From: Mycolicibacterium wolinskyi | Lineage (GTDB): Bacteria; Actinomycetota; Actinomycetes; Mycobacteriales; Mycobacteriaceae | Reading direction: 5' to 3' | Length of the DNA: 64,000 nucleotides | Assembly (NCBI RefSeq): GCF_002101965.1 | Contig: NZ_LQQA01000015.1 | Span: 372,001 to 436,000 of the forward strand | Notes under the pieces: generated by a model | Seen by the model: only the letters and a program-made list of their open reading frames with translations | What the model was told of the DNA's origin: nothing | Databases searched by the model: none | Made by a program: the position numbers and the translations under genes | Shown: piece after piece, positions 1-7,797 of the stretch | Position numbering within the stretch: position 1 is the first letter of the stretch | How the letters are laid out: every line of letters starts with the position of its first letter

Positions 1-1727
1 CACCGTTTCCGGTGCCGATACCCGATCTGATGCGCACCGACCTGCTGGTCATGCTCGGTGCGAACCCCGTGGTGTCGCACGGGAGCTTCCTGACGGCGCC
101 GCGCATCAAGGACCGCATGCACGACATCGTCAAGCGCGGCGGACGTGTCGTCGTCGTCGATCCAAGACGAAGCGAGACGGCCGCCCAATTCGAATGGTTC
201 GGCATCGTTCCCGACTCCGACGCGTACCTGCTGCTGTCGCTGCTGCACGTGCTGTTCACCGAAGGCCTCGTCGATCGGCTCGCCCGCGCACAGGCCGGCG
301 GGCTGGACTGGCTGCAGGCGCAGTGCGCGCCGTTCAGCCCGGAGGCCACGAGTCGCCGCACCGGCATCCCCGCCGACACTGTGCGAGCGTTGGCGCGTGA
401 CCTCGCGGGCACCGAACGTGCCGCCGTCTACGGGCGACTCGGCACGTGCGTCGGCCGCAGCGGCACGCTCACCACCTACCTGATCGACGCGGTCAACCTC
501 GCCGCGGGCAACCTCGACGTCCCCGGCGGCAGTGTCTTCAGCACCCTCGGAATGCCCGGGCAGAAGTGGGGTTCGATGGCGATGGGCGCGTCGCTTCGGC
601 GCAGCTACCGGCGCAAACGCACGCGCGTCGGCGGCTTCCGCTCGGTCATCGGCGCCGAGCCCGCCGCGCTGATGGCCAAGGAGATCTCCACGCCGGGCCG
701 GCGACAGATCAAGGCGATGTTCATCAGCGCGGGCAACCCCGTGCTGTCGGTACCCAACGGCGACGAACTCGAGGCGGCGTTCGCCGAACTCGACCTGTCG
801 GTGGGCTTGGATCTTTACGTCAACGAGACGACCGCGCACTGCGACTACGTGCTGCCGGTCACCTCGATGTACGAACGCGACGACTTCGCGGTGACGTTCC
901 AGATGTTCCAGGCGACCCCGTTCCGGCAGGCGACCGATGCCGTCGTGGCGCCGCCCGGTCAGGCGCGCACCGAATGGGACATCATCGCCGACTTGATCGG
1001 CCGAACCGCCATCCGCACACCGGTTTTCACCGCGTTGCGATGGGCCGCCAAGGTCGCTGCCCGCCGGGGCAAGCGGCTGAGCCCCCGTCCGGCGATCGAC
1101 GTGATGATTCGGCTGTCGGAGGGCGGAGACCGGTTCGGACTTCGCCGCGGCGGGTTGACGTTTCGCCGGCTGATCGATCGTCACCCGCACGGCGTGGTGG
1201 TCGCACCCGAGATTCGTACCGGAGTACTGGGAGCCGTGGTGGTGTACCCGAAGGGGCGGGTTCGGCTTGCCCACGAAGACATCGCCACGGAGATCTCGGC
1301 CCTCGCAACGCGGAGCCAGCCGCCCGGTTACCCGTTGCGGATGATCGGCATGCGGGAGCCGCGCTCGGAGAACTCGTGGCTGCACAACTCACCGCTGCTG
1401 ATGCGGGGCAAGCGGGTTCAGTATGCGCTCATGCATGCCGATGACGCGGCCGCACGGCAGTTGTCGGACGGTGACGAGGTATGTGTGCGGTCGCCGTACG
1501 GCCAGATCGCCATTGCTGTTTCGCTGACCACCGATATCGTTCCGGGAACGGTGGCCATCCCGCACGGCTGGGGGCACAAGGGCAGCGGTGGCTGGCAGAT
1601 CGCCAACCGGGCCGGCGGGGCCAATGTCAACAGACTGATGTCCAGCGACCCGGCCGATGTCGAAGCATTGGCCGGAATGTCGTGGCTGACCGGGGTGCCA
1701 GTGCAGGTGGAGCCGTCCCGTTCCTGA
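1..1727 (+). CDS. Molybdopterin-dependent oxidoreductase, C-terminal part (cut by window edge)
   Basis: The reading frame is already open at the left edge, so the true start and any N-terminal [4Fe-4S] cysteines lie outside; about 574 codons are visible. The visible part matches the DMSO-reductase/formate-dehydrogenase superfamily: a cofactor-binding stretch LVMLGANPVVSHGS, the loop VVVVDPRRSETA, the segment SAGNPVLSVPNGDE, and the closing Mo-cofactor barrel with NSWLHNSPLL, GDEVCVRSPYG and IPHGWGHKGSGG. Enzymes of this group hold Mo- or W-bis-MGD and transfer electrons from or to small organic or inorganic substrates in the cytoplasm or periplasm. The aldehyde dehydrogenase at 1769 follows on the same strand after 41 bp, but an operator-like palindrome between them suggests separate control. 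Substrate cannot be read from the sequence. Confidence 0.85.
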   Translation, partial: PFPVPIPDLMRTDLLVMLGANPVVSHGSFLTAPRIKDRMHDIVKRGGRVVVVDPRRSETAAQFEWFGIVPDSDAYLLLSLLHVLFTEGLVDRLARAQAGGLDWLQAQCAPFSPEATSRRTGIPADTVRALARDLAGTERAAVYGRLGTCVGRSGTLTTYLIDAVNLAAGNLDVPGGSVFSTLGMPGQKWGSMAMGASLRRSYRRKRTRVGGFRSVIGAEPAALMAKEISTPGRRQIKAMFISAGNPVLSVPNGDELEAAFAELDLSVGLDLYVNETTAHCDYVLPVTSMYERDDFAVTFQMFQATPFRQATDAVVAPPGQARTEWDIIADLIGRTAIRTPVFTALRWAAKVAARRGKRLSPRPAIDVMIRLSEGGDRFGLRRGGLTFRRLIDRHPHGVVVAPEIRTGVLGAVVVYPKGRVRLAHEDIATEISALATRSQPPGYPLRMIGMREPRSENSWLHNSPLLMRGKRVQYALMHADDAAARQLSDGDEVCVRSPYGQIAIAVSLTTDIVPGTVAIPHGWGHKGSGGWQIANRAGGANVNRLMSSDPADVEALAGMSWLTGVPVQVEPSRS

Positions 1728-1747
1728 TACCGTAAGCATTACGGTTA
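1727..1747. promoter_or_regulatory. Copy A of the 21-bp TetR-type operator
   Basis: The half-sites ATACCGTAA and TTACGGTTA are separated by GCA. The inner ACCGTAA/TTACGGT pair is a perfect 7-bp inverted repeat. It sits 21 bp before the GTG of the aldehyde dehydrogenase and just after the oxidoreductase stop. Seven more sites of the same 9-3-9 design occur in the window. Binding is inferred. Confidence 0.6.
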
Positions 1748-1768
1748 CGAGGTGCTCTGGAGGTAGTC

Positions 1769-3307
1769 GTGAGTGAAGCCGTGGCCGCAGCCACGAGCGT
1801 GGACGTCGGTGTTCGTGCGGCCGGCCGCGCCGAGAAACGAATGTTGATCGACGGCGTGCTGTTGGCCGCTGCGTCGGGCGCTGAGTTCGACAACATCAGT
1901 CCCGCAACAGGTCTCGTCCTCGGTCAGACGTCGGCGGCAGGTCCAGAGGACATGGACAAGGCGATCTCGGCGGCACGCCGTGCGTTCGACGAGTCGGACT
2001 GGTCGACCAATCGCACGCTGCGACAGCGTGCGCTGCTTCAGTTGCAGGACGCACTGGAGGACGAAAAGGAAGACCTGCGTGAGGAATTGATCGCCGAGGT
2101 GGGGTGCCCGGTGATGACGACGCAGAACGCGCAGCTCGACTGGCCGCTCGCCGACGCGCTCCACTATCCGTCGAAGCTGATCGATGAGTTCGAGTGGGAA
2201 CGCACCCTCGGCGACGGAGGCCTGTTCGGCGAGCGCAACGCCCGCACCGTCGTCAAGGAGCCGGTCGGCGTGGTCGCGGCCATCACGCCGTCCAATTTTC
2301 CGATCGAAGTCATCCTCAACAAGCTCGGTCCGGCGCTGGCCGCGGGTAATACCGTGGTGCTCAAACCGGATCCCAACACGCCATGGAATGCGACGCGGAT
2401 CGGACGGCTCATCGCCGAGCGCACCGACATCCCACCCGGGGTCGTCAACGTGGTGCCAACGCCGTCCAACGAGGTCGCCGGATTGCTCGGCACCGATCCC
2501 CGGGTCGACATGGTGTCGTTCACGGGTTCGACGGCGGTCGGCAAGCACCTCATGCGGATGGGTGCCGACACCATGAAGCGCACTTTCCTTGAGCTGGGCG
2601 GCAAGTCGGCGATGATCGTGCTCGACGACGCCAACCCCGCGCACATCATCCCGGGTGCGGTCGGCGCGTGCGTGCACGCCGGCCAGGCGTGTGCGGCCAA
2701 CACCCGCATGCTCGTGCACCGATCGCTGTTCGAAGAGGCCGTCGCCAACGTGACGATGGCGTTCGGCGGGGTTCCCGTCGGCGACCCCGCACTGCCCACC
2801 ACGCTGGTCGGTCCGGTGATCAGCGCGGCGCAGAAACAGCGCGTGTTGGACGCGTGCGATCACGCTCGCCGCGACGGCGCTGAGATCGTGGTCGGCGGAG
2901 GCGCGTTCGAAGATCTGCCACCCCATCTCGCCGACGGCCACTTCGTGGCGCCCACGGTGATCGTCGGTGCCGATCCGCGCTCGGCGATCGCGCAGGACGA
3001 GGTGTTCGGACCGGTGCTCGTCATGATCCCGTTCGATGACGACGGCGACGCGGTGCGGCTGGCCAATGACAGCGCGTTCGGACTCGCGGGCGCGGTGGTC
3101 TCTGCGTCGGCGGAACGCGCCATGGGCATCGCCCGACGGATACGCACCGGAGCCATCGGTGTCAACGGCGGCATGTACTACGGGGCCGACGCACCGTTCG
3201 GCGGCTACAAGAACAGCGGCGTCGGCCGGCAGTGCGGCATCGAAGGCTTCGCGCAGTACACCGAGACCAAGACCATCGGGTGGCGGCGACCGCGAGGGCA
3301 GGGCTGA
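1769..3307 (+). CDS. NAD(P)-dependent aldehyde dehydrogenase
   Basis: A 512-residue member of the ALDH superfamily, which oxidises an aldehyde to the acid with NAD(P)+. The fold is complete: the PSNFP oxyanion-hole motif with Asn176, the FTGST cofactor loop near 251, the general-base Glu275 in FLELGGKSA, and catalytic Cys308 in AGQACAANTR. Near the C-terminus is the EVFGPVL motif. Length is normal with a short N-terminal extension. The GTG start is chosen because GGAGG stands about 8 bases upstream. Copy A of the shared operator lies directly ahead, so the gene probably belongs to the catabolic regulon. It ends convergently against the TetR gene, with a long hairpin between. The exact aldehyde is unknown. 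Confidence 0.9.
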   Translation: MSEAVAAATSVDVGVRAAGRAEKRMLIDGVLLAAASGAEFDNISPATGLVLGQTSAAGPEDMDKAISAARRAFDESDWSTNRTLRQRALLQLQDALEDEKEDLREELIAEVGCPVMTTQNAQLDWPLADALHYPSKLIDEFEWERTLGDGGLFGERNARTVVKEPVGVVAAITPSNFPIEVILNKLGPALAAGNTVVLKPDPNTPWNATRIGRLIAERTDIPPGVVNVVPTPSNEVAGLLGTDPRVDMVSFTGSTAVGKHLMRMGADTMKRTFLELGGKSAMIVLDDANPAHIIPGAVGACVHAGQACAANTRMLVHRSLFEEAVANVTMAFGGVPVGDPALPTTLVGPVISAAQKQRVLDACDHARRDGAEIVVGGGAFEDLPPHLADGHFVAPTVIVGADPRSAIAQDEVFGPVLVMIPFDDDGDAVRLANDSAFGLAGAVVSASAERAMGIARRIRTGAIGVNGGMYYGADAPFGGYKNSGVGRQCGIEGFAQYTETKTIGWRRPRGQG

Positions 3308-3312
3308 TCTCC

Positions 3313-3374
3313 CGCGAGCAGACGCTGGTGTACCCGCAATCAAGAGTTTTCGGGTACCGCCGCGTCTGTTCGCG
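3313..3374. terminator. Long imperfect hairpin between convergent genes (repeat family copy 1)
   Basis: Arms 3313-3336 and 3351-3374 pair at 20 of 24 positions (CGCGAGCAGACGC against GCGTCTGTTCGCG, then GTACCCG against CGGGTAC). The right arm runs into the last codons of the TetR gene. The position between convergent genes suggests a bidirectional terminator. A near-identical arm sequence recurs at 44545-44616. Confidence 0.55.
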
Positions 3375-4056
3375 ACAACTGTTGAGCGCGATCGAGGATG
3401 CTGTCGAGGATATGGTCGAAGTTCGCGTCGTCGGCCATGCCGATCCGATAGCCGTGGCCGGGTATCGACGAGATCAGCGGCATGGACTCGGGATCGAGGA
3501 CCTGCTCCCAGTATTCGCGGGGGAGCTGAGTTTTCGTCGACTTGGTCGCGAGCCGGTGCAGGACTGCTGAGCTACGGACGAGAACCGAAATCGCGGTATA
3601 GGTCTCGAGAGCCTGGTGTGGCGTCAGGCCGGCGCGCACCAGCGCGGCCACGGGTTGCTCGATCTTCTCCAGCGCGTGTCGCGCGGCGGGGGTGCTGCCG
3701 GTGCCGCGGATCAGGATCAGATCGCACAGGATCGGGTTGCGCTGGAACGTCTCCCGCATCCGATGCGCGTGTGCGCGTAAGGATTCGCGCCATGAGCCGG
3801 CGTCGATGGACAGCACGCTGAAGTCGTATTCGGTGAGCGCACGCTCGGTCATCGCATCGAGCAGGTCGTCCTTACGGCGGAAGTACCAGTAGATGCTGGT
3901 GACGCCCACGTCGAGGTGCTTGGCGAGTTGCGGCATGCTGAGGTTGTCGACCGACACCTCATGCGCGATATCGAATGCGCCGCGCAGGATCTCGTCGACG
4001 CTGATCGAACCGCGTTCCCGCCGCGGACGTCCGCCATTTGTCGCGGGTGTGGCCAT
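3340..4056 (-). CDS. TetR family transcriptional regulator, candidate controller of the 21-bp operator regulon
   Basis: A 238-residue TetR-type repressor. The N-terminal DNA-binding domain has the usual helix-turn-helix: ISVDEILRGAFDIA, then MPQLAKHLDVGVTSIYWYFRRKDDLLDAM (residues about 20-70). The longer C-terminal half is the ligand-binding and dimerisation part (TetR_C-like). It starts only 12 bp after the P450 stop, so the two are almost surely co-transcribed from the promoter at 5290-5378. That promoter carries the most perfect copy of the shared operator (copy B). Autoregulation together with its P450 is therefore the simplest reading. The ligand would be a substrate or CoA ester of the pathway. 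The link to the other operator copies is inference. Confidence 0.85.
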   Translation of the reverse strand: MATPATNGGRPRRERGSISVDEILRGAFDIAHEVSVDNLSMPQLAKHLDVGVTSIYWYFRRKDDLLDAMTERALTEYDFSVLSIDAGSWRESLRAHAHRMRETFQRNPILCDLILIRGTGSTPAARHALEKIEQPVAALVRAGLTPHQALETYTAISVLVRSSAVLHRLATKSTKTQLPREYWEQVLDPESMPLISSIPGHGYRIGMADDANFDHILDSILDRAQQLSRTDAAVPENS

Positions 4057-4068
4057 GTCAGACGTGTC

Positions 4069-5289
4069 TCAGGCGACCGGTTCGAATGTGACCGGTATGG
4101 CGGTGGGGGACCGGAACGGTTGGCCGAAGATGTGCGGGTCGTCGTCGGTGACGAGCCGGATGTCGGTGACTCGGTTGAGCAGGCTTTCCATCGCGACCCG
4201 GGTCTCCATCCGCGCCAGATGCAGACCCATGCAGGTGTGTTCGCCTGCGGCAAACGTGATGTGGGGAACGCGTTTACGGAAGATGTCGAATTCCTCGGCA
4301 CGCTCCCAGCGTTTTTCGTCGCGGTTGGCCGATCCGATGCAGACGTCGATCACCGCACCCGCCGGGAGCTCGACACCCTCCAGTACGGTGTCCTGGTTGG
4401 CGGACCGCTGCACCGTGGTCAGCGGGGTCTCGTACCGTAGCCCTTCCTCGATCGCCTGACCGATGAGCTCATGATCGTTCTGCACGGCGGTGAATTGTTC
4501 GGGATGGGTGAGCAGCAGGTAGAGCAGATTGCCCGACGACCGATACGTGGTTTCCAGCCCGGCGGGCAGCAGCAGCCTCAGAAACGAGTAGATGGCCTCG
4601 TCGGTCAGCTTCTCGCCGTCGATCTCGGCCGTGACCAGGTCGCCGATGATGTCGTCGGTGGGCTTGGACCGGCGCCGTTCGATCTGGGTGATGAAGTAGT
4701 CCTTCAACGCGGCCGAGGCCTCGAACGCGCGCTTGTACTTGACGGTGTAGCTGATCAATTCGACCGCACGCTGACGGAACCACGGCAGGTCCTCTTCGGG
4801 CAGGCCAAGTAACTTCGAGATCACCCGGGTGGGGAACTCGAATGTGTAATCACGGACGAGATCGGCGCTGCCCGCCGAGACGAACTCGTCGACAAGCGCT
4901 TCACAGATCGGCCGCACGATCTCGGGCTCCCAGCGCTGCAACGACCTTGCCTTGAATGCCGCCGAGACCAGGTTGCGGTGATCGCGATGCGTCTTGCCTT
5001 CCATCGCGAGGATGCTCGGCCCGATGAACAACCCGATGGTGCTGTCATAGATCTTCGAATTGAAGGTTTTGCCGTCCCGGAACACTGTGTTGACGGCGTC
5101 GAACGATACTGCGGCGTACTGATGCTCGGGCAGCATCGAGGCCGGTGTCTTGGACCAGTCCATCACCGATCCGCGGAACACCCCGTGCTCGGCGCGGTGC
5201 CGGGCGAAGATCGGATACGGATCGCGCAGGAGGTTGTCCGCGGCTTCTCTGACGGATTCTTTCGGGCTGTCCTGCACTTGGCTCTCCAC
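4069..5289 (-). CDS. Cytochrome P450
   Basis: A 406-residue bacterial class I P450 that hydroxylates a small hydrophobic substrate using electrons from a ferredoxin, none of which is encoded here. The heme-binding loop FAAGEHTCMGLHLARME gives the thiolate Cys near residue 358. The ExxR motif is in EEGLRYETP. The I-helix reads LLPAGLETTY, so the usual acid-alcohol pair AGxDT has Glu in place of Asp. The start is a GTG after GGGGTG. It is the first gene of a two-gene unit with the TetR regulator, and copy B of the operator lies 44 bp upstream of the start. The family number cannot be assigned without a search. Confidence 0.92.
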   Translation of the reverse strand: MESQVQDSPKESVREAADNLLRDPYPIFARHRAEHGVFRGSVMDWSKTPASMLPEHQYAAVSFDAVNTVFRDGKTFNSKIYDSTIGLFIGPSILAMEGKTHRDHRNLVSAAFKARSLQRWEPEIVRPICEALVDEFVSAGSADLVRDYTFEFPTRVISKLLGLPEEDLPWFRQRAVELISYTVKYKRAFEASAALKDYFITQIERRRSKPTDDIIGDLVTAEIDGEKLTDEAIYSFLRLLLPAGLETTYRSSGNLLYLLLTHPEQFTAVQNDHELIGQAIEEGLRYETPLTTVQRSANQDTVLEGVELPAGAVIDVCIGSANRDEKRWERAEEFDIFRKRVPHITFAAGEHTCMGLHLARMETRVAMESLLNRVTDIRLVTDDDPHIFGQPFRSPTAIPVTFEPVA

Positions 5290-5332
5290 TGCTCACCCCG
5301 CAACTCGCAACCGACCGACTGTGCCAAGAATA

Positions 5333-5353
5333 TTACTGTAATTCTTACAGTAA
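5333..5353. promoter_or_regulatory. Copy B of the 21-bp operator, perfect palindrome
   Basis: Half-sites TTACTGTAA and TTACAGTAA are exact reverse complements, separated by TTC. This is the best copy in the window and defines the 9-3-9 consensus. It lies in the 89-bp gap upstream of the P450-TetR unit and downstream of the SDR stop. Confidence 0.75.
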
Positions 5354-5378
5354 GAAAATCGAAGCGCGTTTTGCGTCC

Positions 5379-6164
5379 TCAGAGCGCTATCGGGACACCG
5401 CCCGTCATGGCCGCGATGAAGCCGGCGTCGACCTGGATGTCCTGGCCGTTGATCCATCGCGATTCCGGGGACGCCAAGAACGCGATCAGGGGCACGACGT
5501 CGTCGACCGTGGCATGCCTGCCGACCGTCGACCGCACCATGTCGAGGACGTCCTTGCCCATGGTCTGCTCGAAGTCGGCGAGGATGGGCGTCTCGACGGG
5601 GCCCGGGCTCACCGTGTTGACGCGCACCCCGTACTTGCTCCATGCCGGGCCCGCGATCCGCTTGGCGAACAGGATCGCGGCCTGCTTGGAGGTTGTGTAC
5701 ACGGGGAAATCCGGGTCCTGGCCGGCCTGCCACCGTTCCACATCCTCACCCGCGGTGAGCTCGAGCAATCCGGTCAGGATGTCGATGCGCTGCTCCCAGC
5801 CGAGTGCCGCCGTCGAGGCGACCCCGATGATGGACCCGCCCTGACGCAACAGCGGCAGCATCCCTTCGGTCATCAGCCGCATGCCCAGGTAGTTGACCCG
5901 CAGGACATCGGCTGGGGGCGCGGTGCCCGGAACGCCGGCCACATGTGCGAGGACGTCCCAGCCGCCGCCGATCTCGCCGAGGAGTGCCGTGATGCTGTGC
6001 GCGTCGCGCAGGTCGCACGTGAGGTGCTGTGACGCCGGAGTGTTGTTGGGGCGCAGGTCGACTGCGAGCACGTGGTCGCCGCGGTCGTGGAAGTGCGCCG
6101 CCGCGGCGGCGCCGATTCCGGATCCGGCTCCGACGACTACGACCCTGCGCGCGGTTTCCGACAT
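5379..6164 (-). CDS. Short-chain dehydrogenase/reductase
   Basis: A 261-residue classical SDR, an NAD(P)-dependent alcohol/ketone oxidoreductase. The Rossmann motif is GAGSGIGAAAA near residue 12, the acidic residue in LAVDLR suggests NAD preference, and the active site is YTTSKQAA with a preceding Ser in GVASTAAL. The C-terminal SRWINGQDIQVDAGF stretch is typical. The ATG at 6164 was chosen over a much longer open frame because GAGG stands just upstream and the Rossmann motif starts at the usual distance. The loop between Ser and Tyr is long (DILTGLLELTAGEDVERWQ), as in coniferyl-alcohol and 3-alpha-hydroxysteroid dehydrogenase relatives. It is divergent from the aldehyde dehydrogenase at 6310 across a region holding two operator copies. 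Confidence 0.88.
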   Translation of the reverse strand: MSETARRVVVVGAGSGIGAAAAAHFHDRGDHVLAVDLRPNNTPASQHLTCDLRDAHSITALLGEIGGGWDVLAHVAGVPGTAPPADVLRVNYLGMRLMTEGMLPLLRQGGSIIGVASTAALGWEQRIDILTGLLELTAGEDVERWQAGQDPDFPVYTTSKQAAILFAKRIAGPAWSKYGVRVNTVSPGPVETPILADFEQTMGKDVLDMVRSTVGRHATVDDVVPLIAFLASPESRWINGQDIQVDAGFIAAMTGGVPIAL

Positions 6165-6187
6165 GCCACCATTCCTCACTGAAGTTA

Positions 6188-6208
6188 CGACAGTAGGGAA
6201 AACTGTAA
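6188..6208. promoter_or_regulatory. Copy C1 of the 21-bp operator (degenerate)
   Basis: Half-sites CGACAGTAG and AAACTGTAA, spacer GGA. The second half is a near-perfect half-site read on the other strand. It sits 24 bp upstream of the SDR start. Confidence 0.45.
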
Positions 6209-6255
6209 ACAATTCCGGTTGGGCGGACAAACATATTCGTCGTGGCTGCCCGGTG

Positions 6256-6276
6256 CTACCGTTAGCCTTACCGGAT
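6256..6276. promoter_or_regulatory. Copy C2 of the 21-bp operator (degenerate)
   Basis: Half-sites CTACCGTTA and TTACCGGAT with spacer GCC, 33 bp upstream of the aldehyde dehydrogenase ATG and just before its GAGGAGG ribosome site. Two copies in one divergent promoter region fit control of both directions. Confidence 0.5.
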
Positions 6277-6309
6277 GGTCCTACAGACTTCGAGGAGGAG
6301 CCGCCACCG

Positions 6310-7797
6310 ATGAGCGCGATCGAAGAACGTACGGCCGTGGGCTCTCGGCCGACCGGGCTCGGCGGCCTACTCGCGGTGCAGCGCGAAGCCTTCATCGCAG
6401 ACGGTCCGCCGGATGTTGCGCTGCGCCGCAACCGGATTGACCGCTTGATGGCCATGATTCTCGACAACTGCGAGGACTTCGTCAGCGCCACCGCGTCCGA
6501 CTATGGTTCACGGTCGAAGTCAGCGGCGTTCTTCGCCGAGATACTCGGCATGATCTCGGTGATCGAACACACCAGATCCAATGTGCCGCAATGGATGCGC
6601 TCCACCAGGCTGATGCGGGCAGCCCGGCTGGCGCGGTTGCGTGCCGAGGTGGTGCCGTCACCTCTCGGCGTGGTGGGAATCATCGGGCCGTGGAACTTCC
6701 CTGTGCAGCTGACAGTGCTGCCAGCGGCTGCGGCCTTCGCGGCAGGCAACCGCGTGATGATCAAGATGTCGGAGGTCACCCCGAACACCGCTGAACTGAT
6801 GGCGGCCACCGCGCCGCGGTATTTCGACGAGCGTGAGCTCGCGATCGTCACGGGCGGGGCAGACGTGGCAGCCGAATTCGCCGGCTTGCCGTTCGACCAC
6901 CTTTTCTTCACGGGTTCACCGGCGATCGGGGCGCTCGTGCAGCAAGCGGCGGCCCGCAACCTCGTCCCGGTCACGCTCGAACTCGGCGGCAAGAATCCGG
7001 TGGTCGTGGCGCCCGGTGCCGATATCGCTCGGGCGGCGAGCCGAATCGCCCAGGGCCGTATGGTCAACGGTGGCCAGGTGTGTGTGTGCCCGGATTACGT
7101 TTTCGTTCCCGACGCGCGCGTCGACCAGTTCGCCGACGTCGCGCGCCGGACTTTGAGTTCGATGTTCCCGACCATCGTGGACAACGGCGATTACTGCTCG
7201 TCGGTCAATCAGGCCAACTTCGACCGGATCGTCGGCCTGATCTCCGACGCCCGGGCACATGGTGCCCGCATCGATTCCGTCGTCCCCGCCGGGGAGACCC
7301 TGCCCGATCCGGTGTCGCGAAAGATCGCACCGACCATCATCCGCGACGTCGATGACCGCATGCGCATCGCCGAAGAGGAAGTGTTCGGACCCGTTCTCGC
7401 GGTACGCGGCTACTCGGCTCTCACCGACGCGATCGACTACATCAACGCGCGCCCGTCGCCGTTGGTGGCGTACTGGTTCGGACCAGACGACGACGACTTC
7501 CGCCGTTTCGTCGCGCGCACGCGCAGTGGTGGAGTCGCCCGCAACGACTTTGCCGCCCACATGATTCCGTCGTCAGCTCCGTTCGGTGGAGTCGGCCGCA
7601 GCGGAATGGGCGCCTACCACGGCAAGGCCGGGTTCGACGCGTTCAGCCACTACCGCACGGTTGTGGGCAGCGACCTGCCGTTCAGCATCACCGCGCGCGC
7701 CGCCCAGCCGTTCACCGCTTCGATGCGGGTCAGCGCCGATCTCGCGCTGCGCCGGGCCCGCAGCCGAACCAGCAGTCGTCTCAGGAAGTTTCGCTGA
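6310..7797 (+). CDS. Aldehyde dehydrogenase, coniferyl-aldehyde-dehydrogenase-like
   Basis: A 495-residue ALDH. General base Glu224 is in TLELGGKNPV and the catalytic Cys258 is in GGQVCVCPDYVFV; a C-then-PDY pattern after the cysteine is seen in the coniferyl-aldehyde dehydrogenase branch. The IGPWNFP oxyanion motif lies near residue 125 and APFGGVGRSGMGAYHG closes the fold. The ATG at 6310 was chosen over an upstream in-frame start because a strong GAGGAGG ends about 10 bases before it and the protein then has normal family length. Its 3-prime end overlaps the convergent FadD gene by 17 bp. Operator copies lie upstream. It probably oxidises an aldehyde produced by the neighbouring P450/SDR steps; this is inference. 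Confidence 0.88.
   Translation: MSAIEERTAVGSRPTGLGGLLAVQREAFIADGPPDVALRRNRIDRLMAMILDNCEDFVSATASDYGSRSKSAAFFAEILGMISVIEHTRSNVPQWMRSTRLMRAARLARLRAEVVPSPLGVVGIIGPWNFPVQLTVLPAAAAFAAGNRVMIKMSEVTPNTAELMAATAPRYFDERELAIVTGGADVAAEFAGLPFDHLFFTGSPAIGALVQQAAARNLVPVTLELGGKNPVVVAPGADIARAASRIAQGRMVNGGQVCVCPDYVFVPDARVDQFADVARRTLSSMFPTIVDNGDYCSSVNQANFDRIVGLISDARAHGARIDSVVPAGETLPDPVSRKIAPTIIRDVDDRMRIAEEEVFGPVLAVRGYSALTDAIDYINARPSPLVAYWFGPDDDDFRRFVARTRSGGVARNDFAAHMIPSSAPFGGVGRSGMGAYHGKAGFDAFSHYRTVVGSDLPFSITARAAQPFTASMRVSADLALRRARSRTSSRLRKFR

Noticed and set aside
1745..3343. Open frame of over 500 codons antisense to the first aldehyde dehydrogenase
   Set aside because: Its translation is Arg/His-rich with no family resemblance, as expected for the shadow of a high-GC gene; the sense frame is a complete enzyme.
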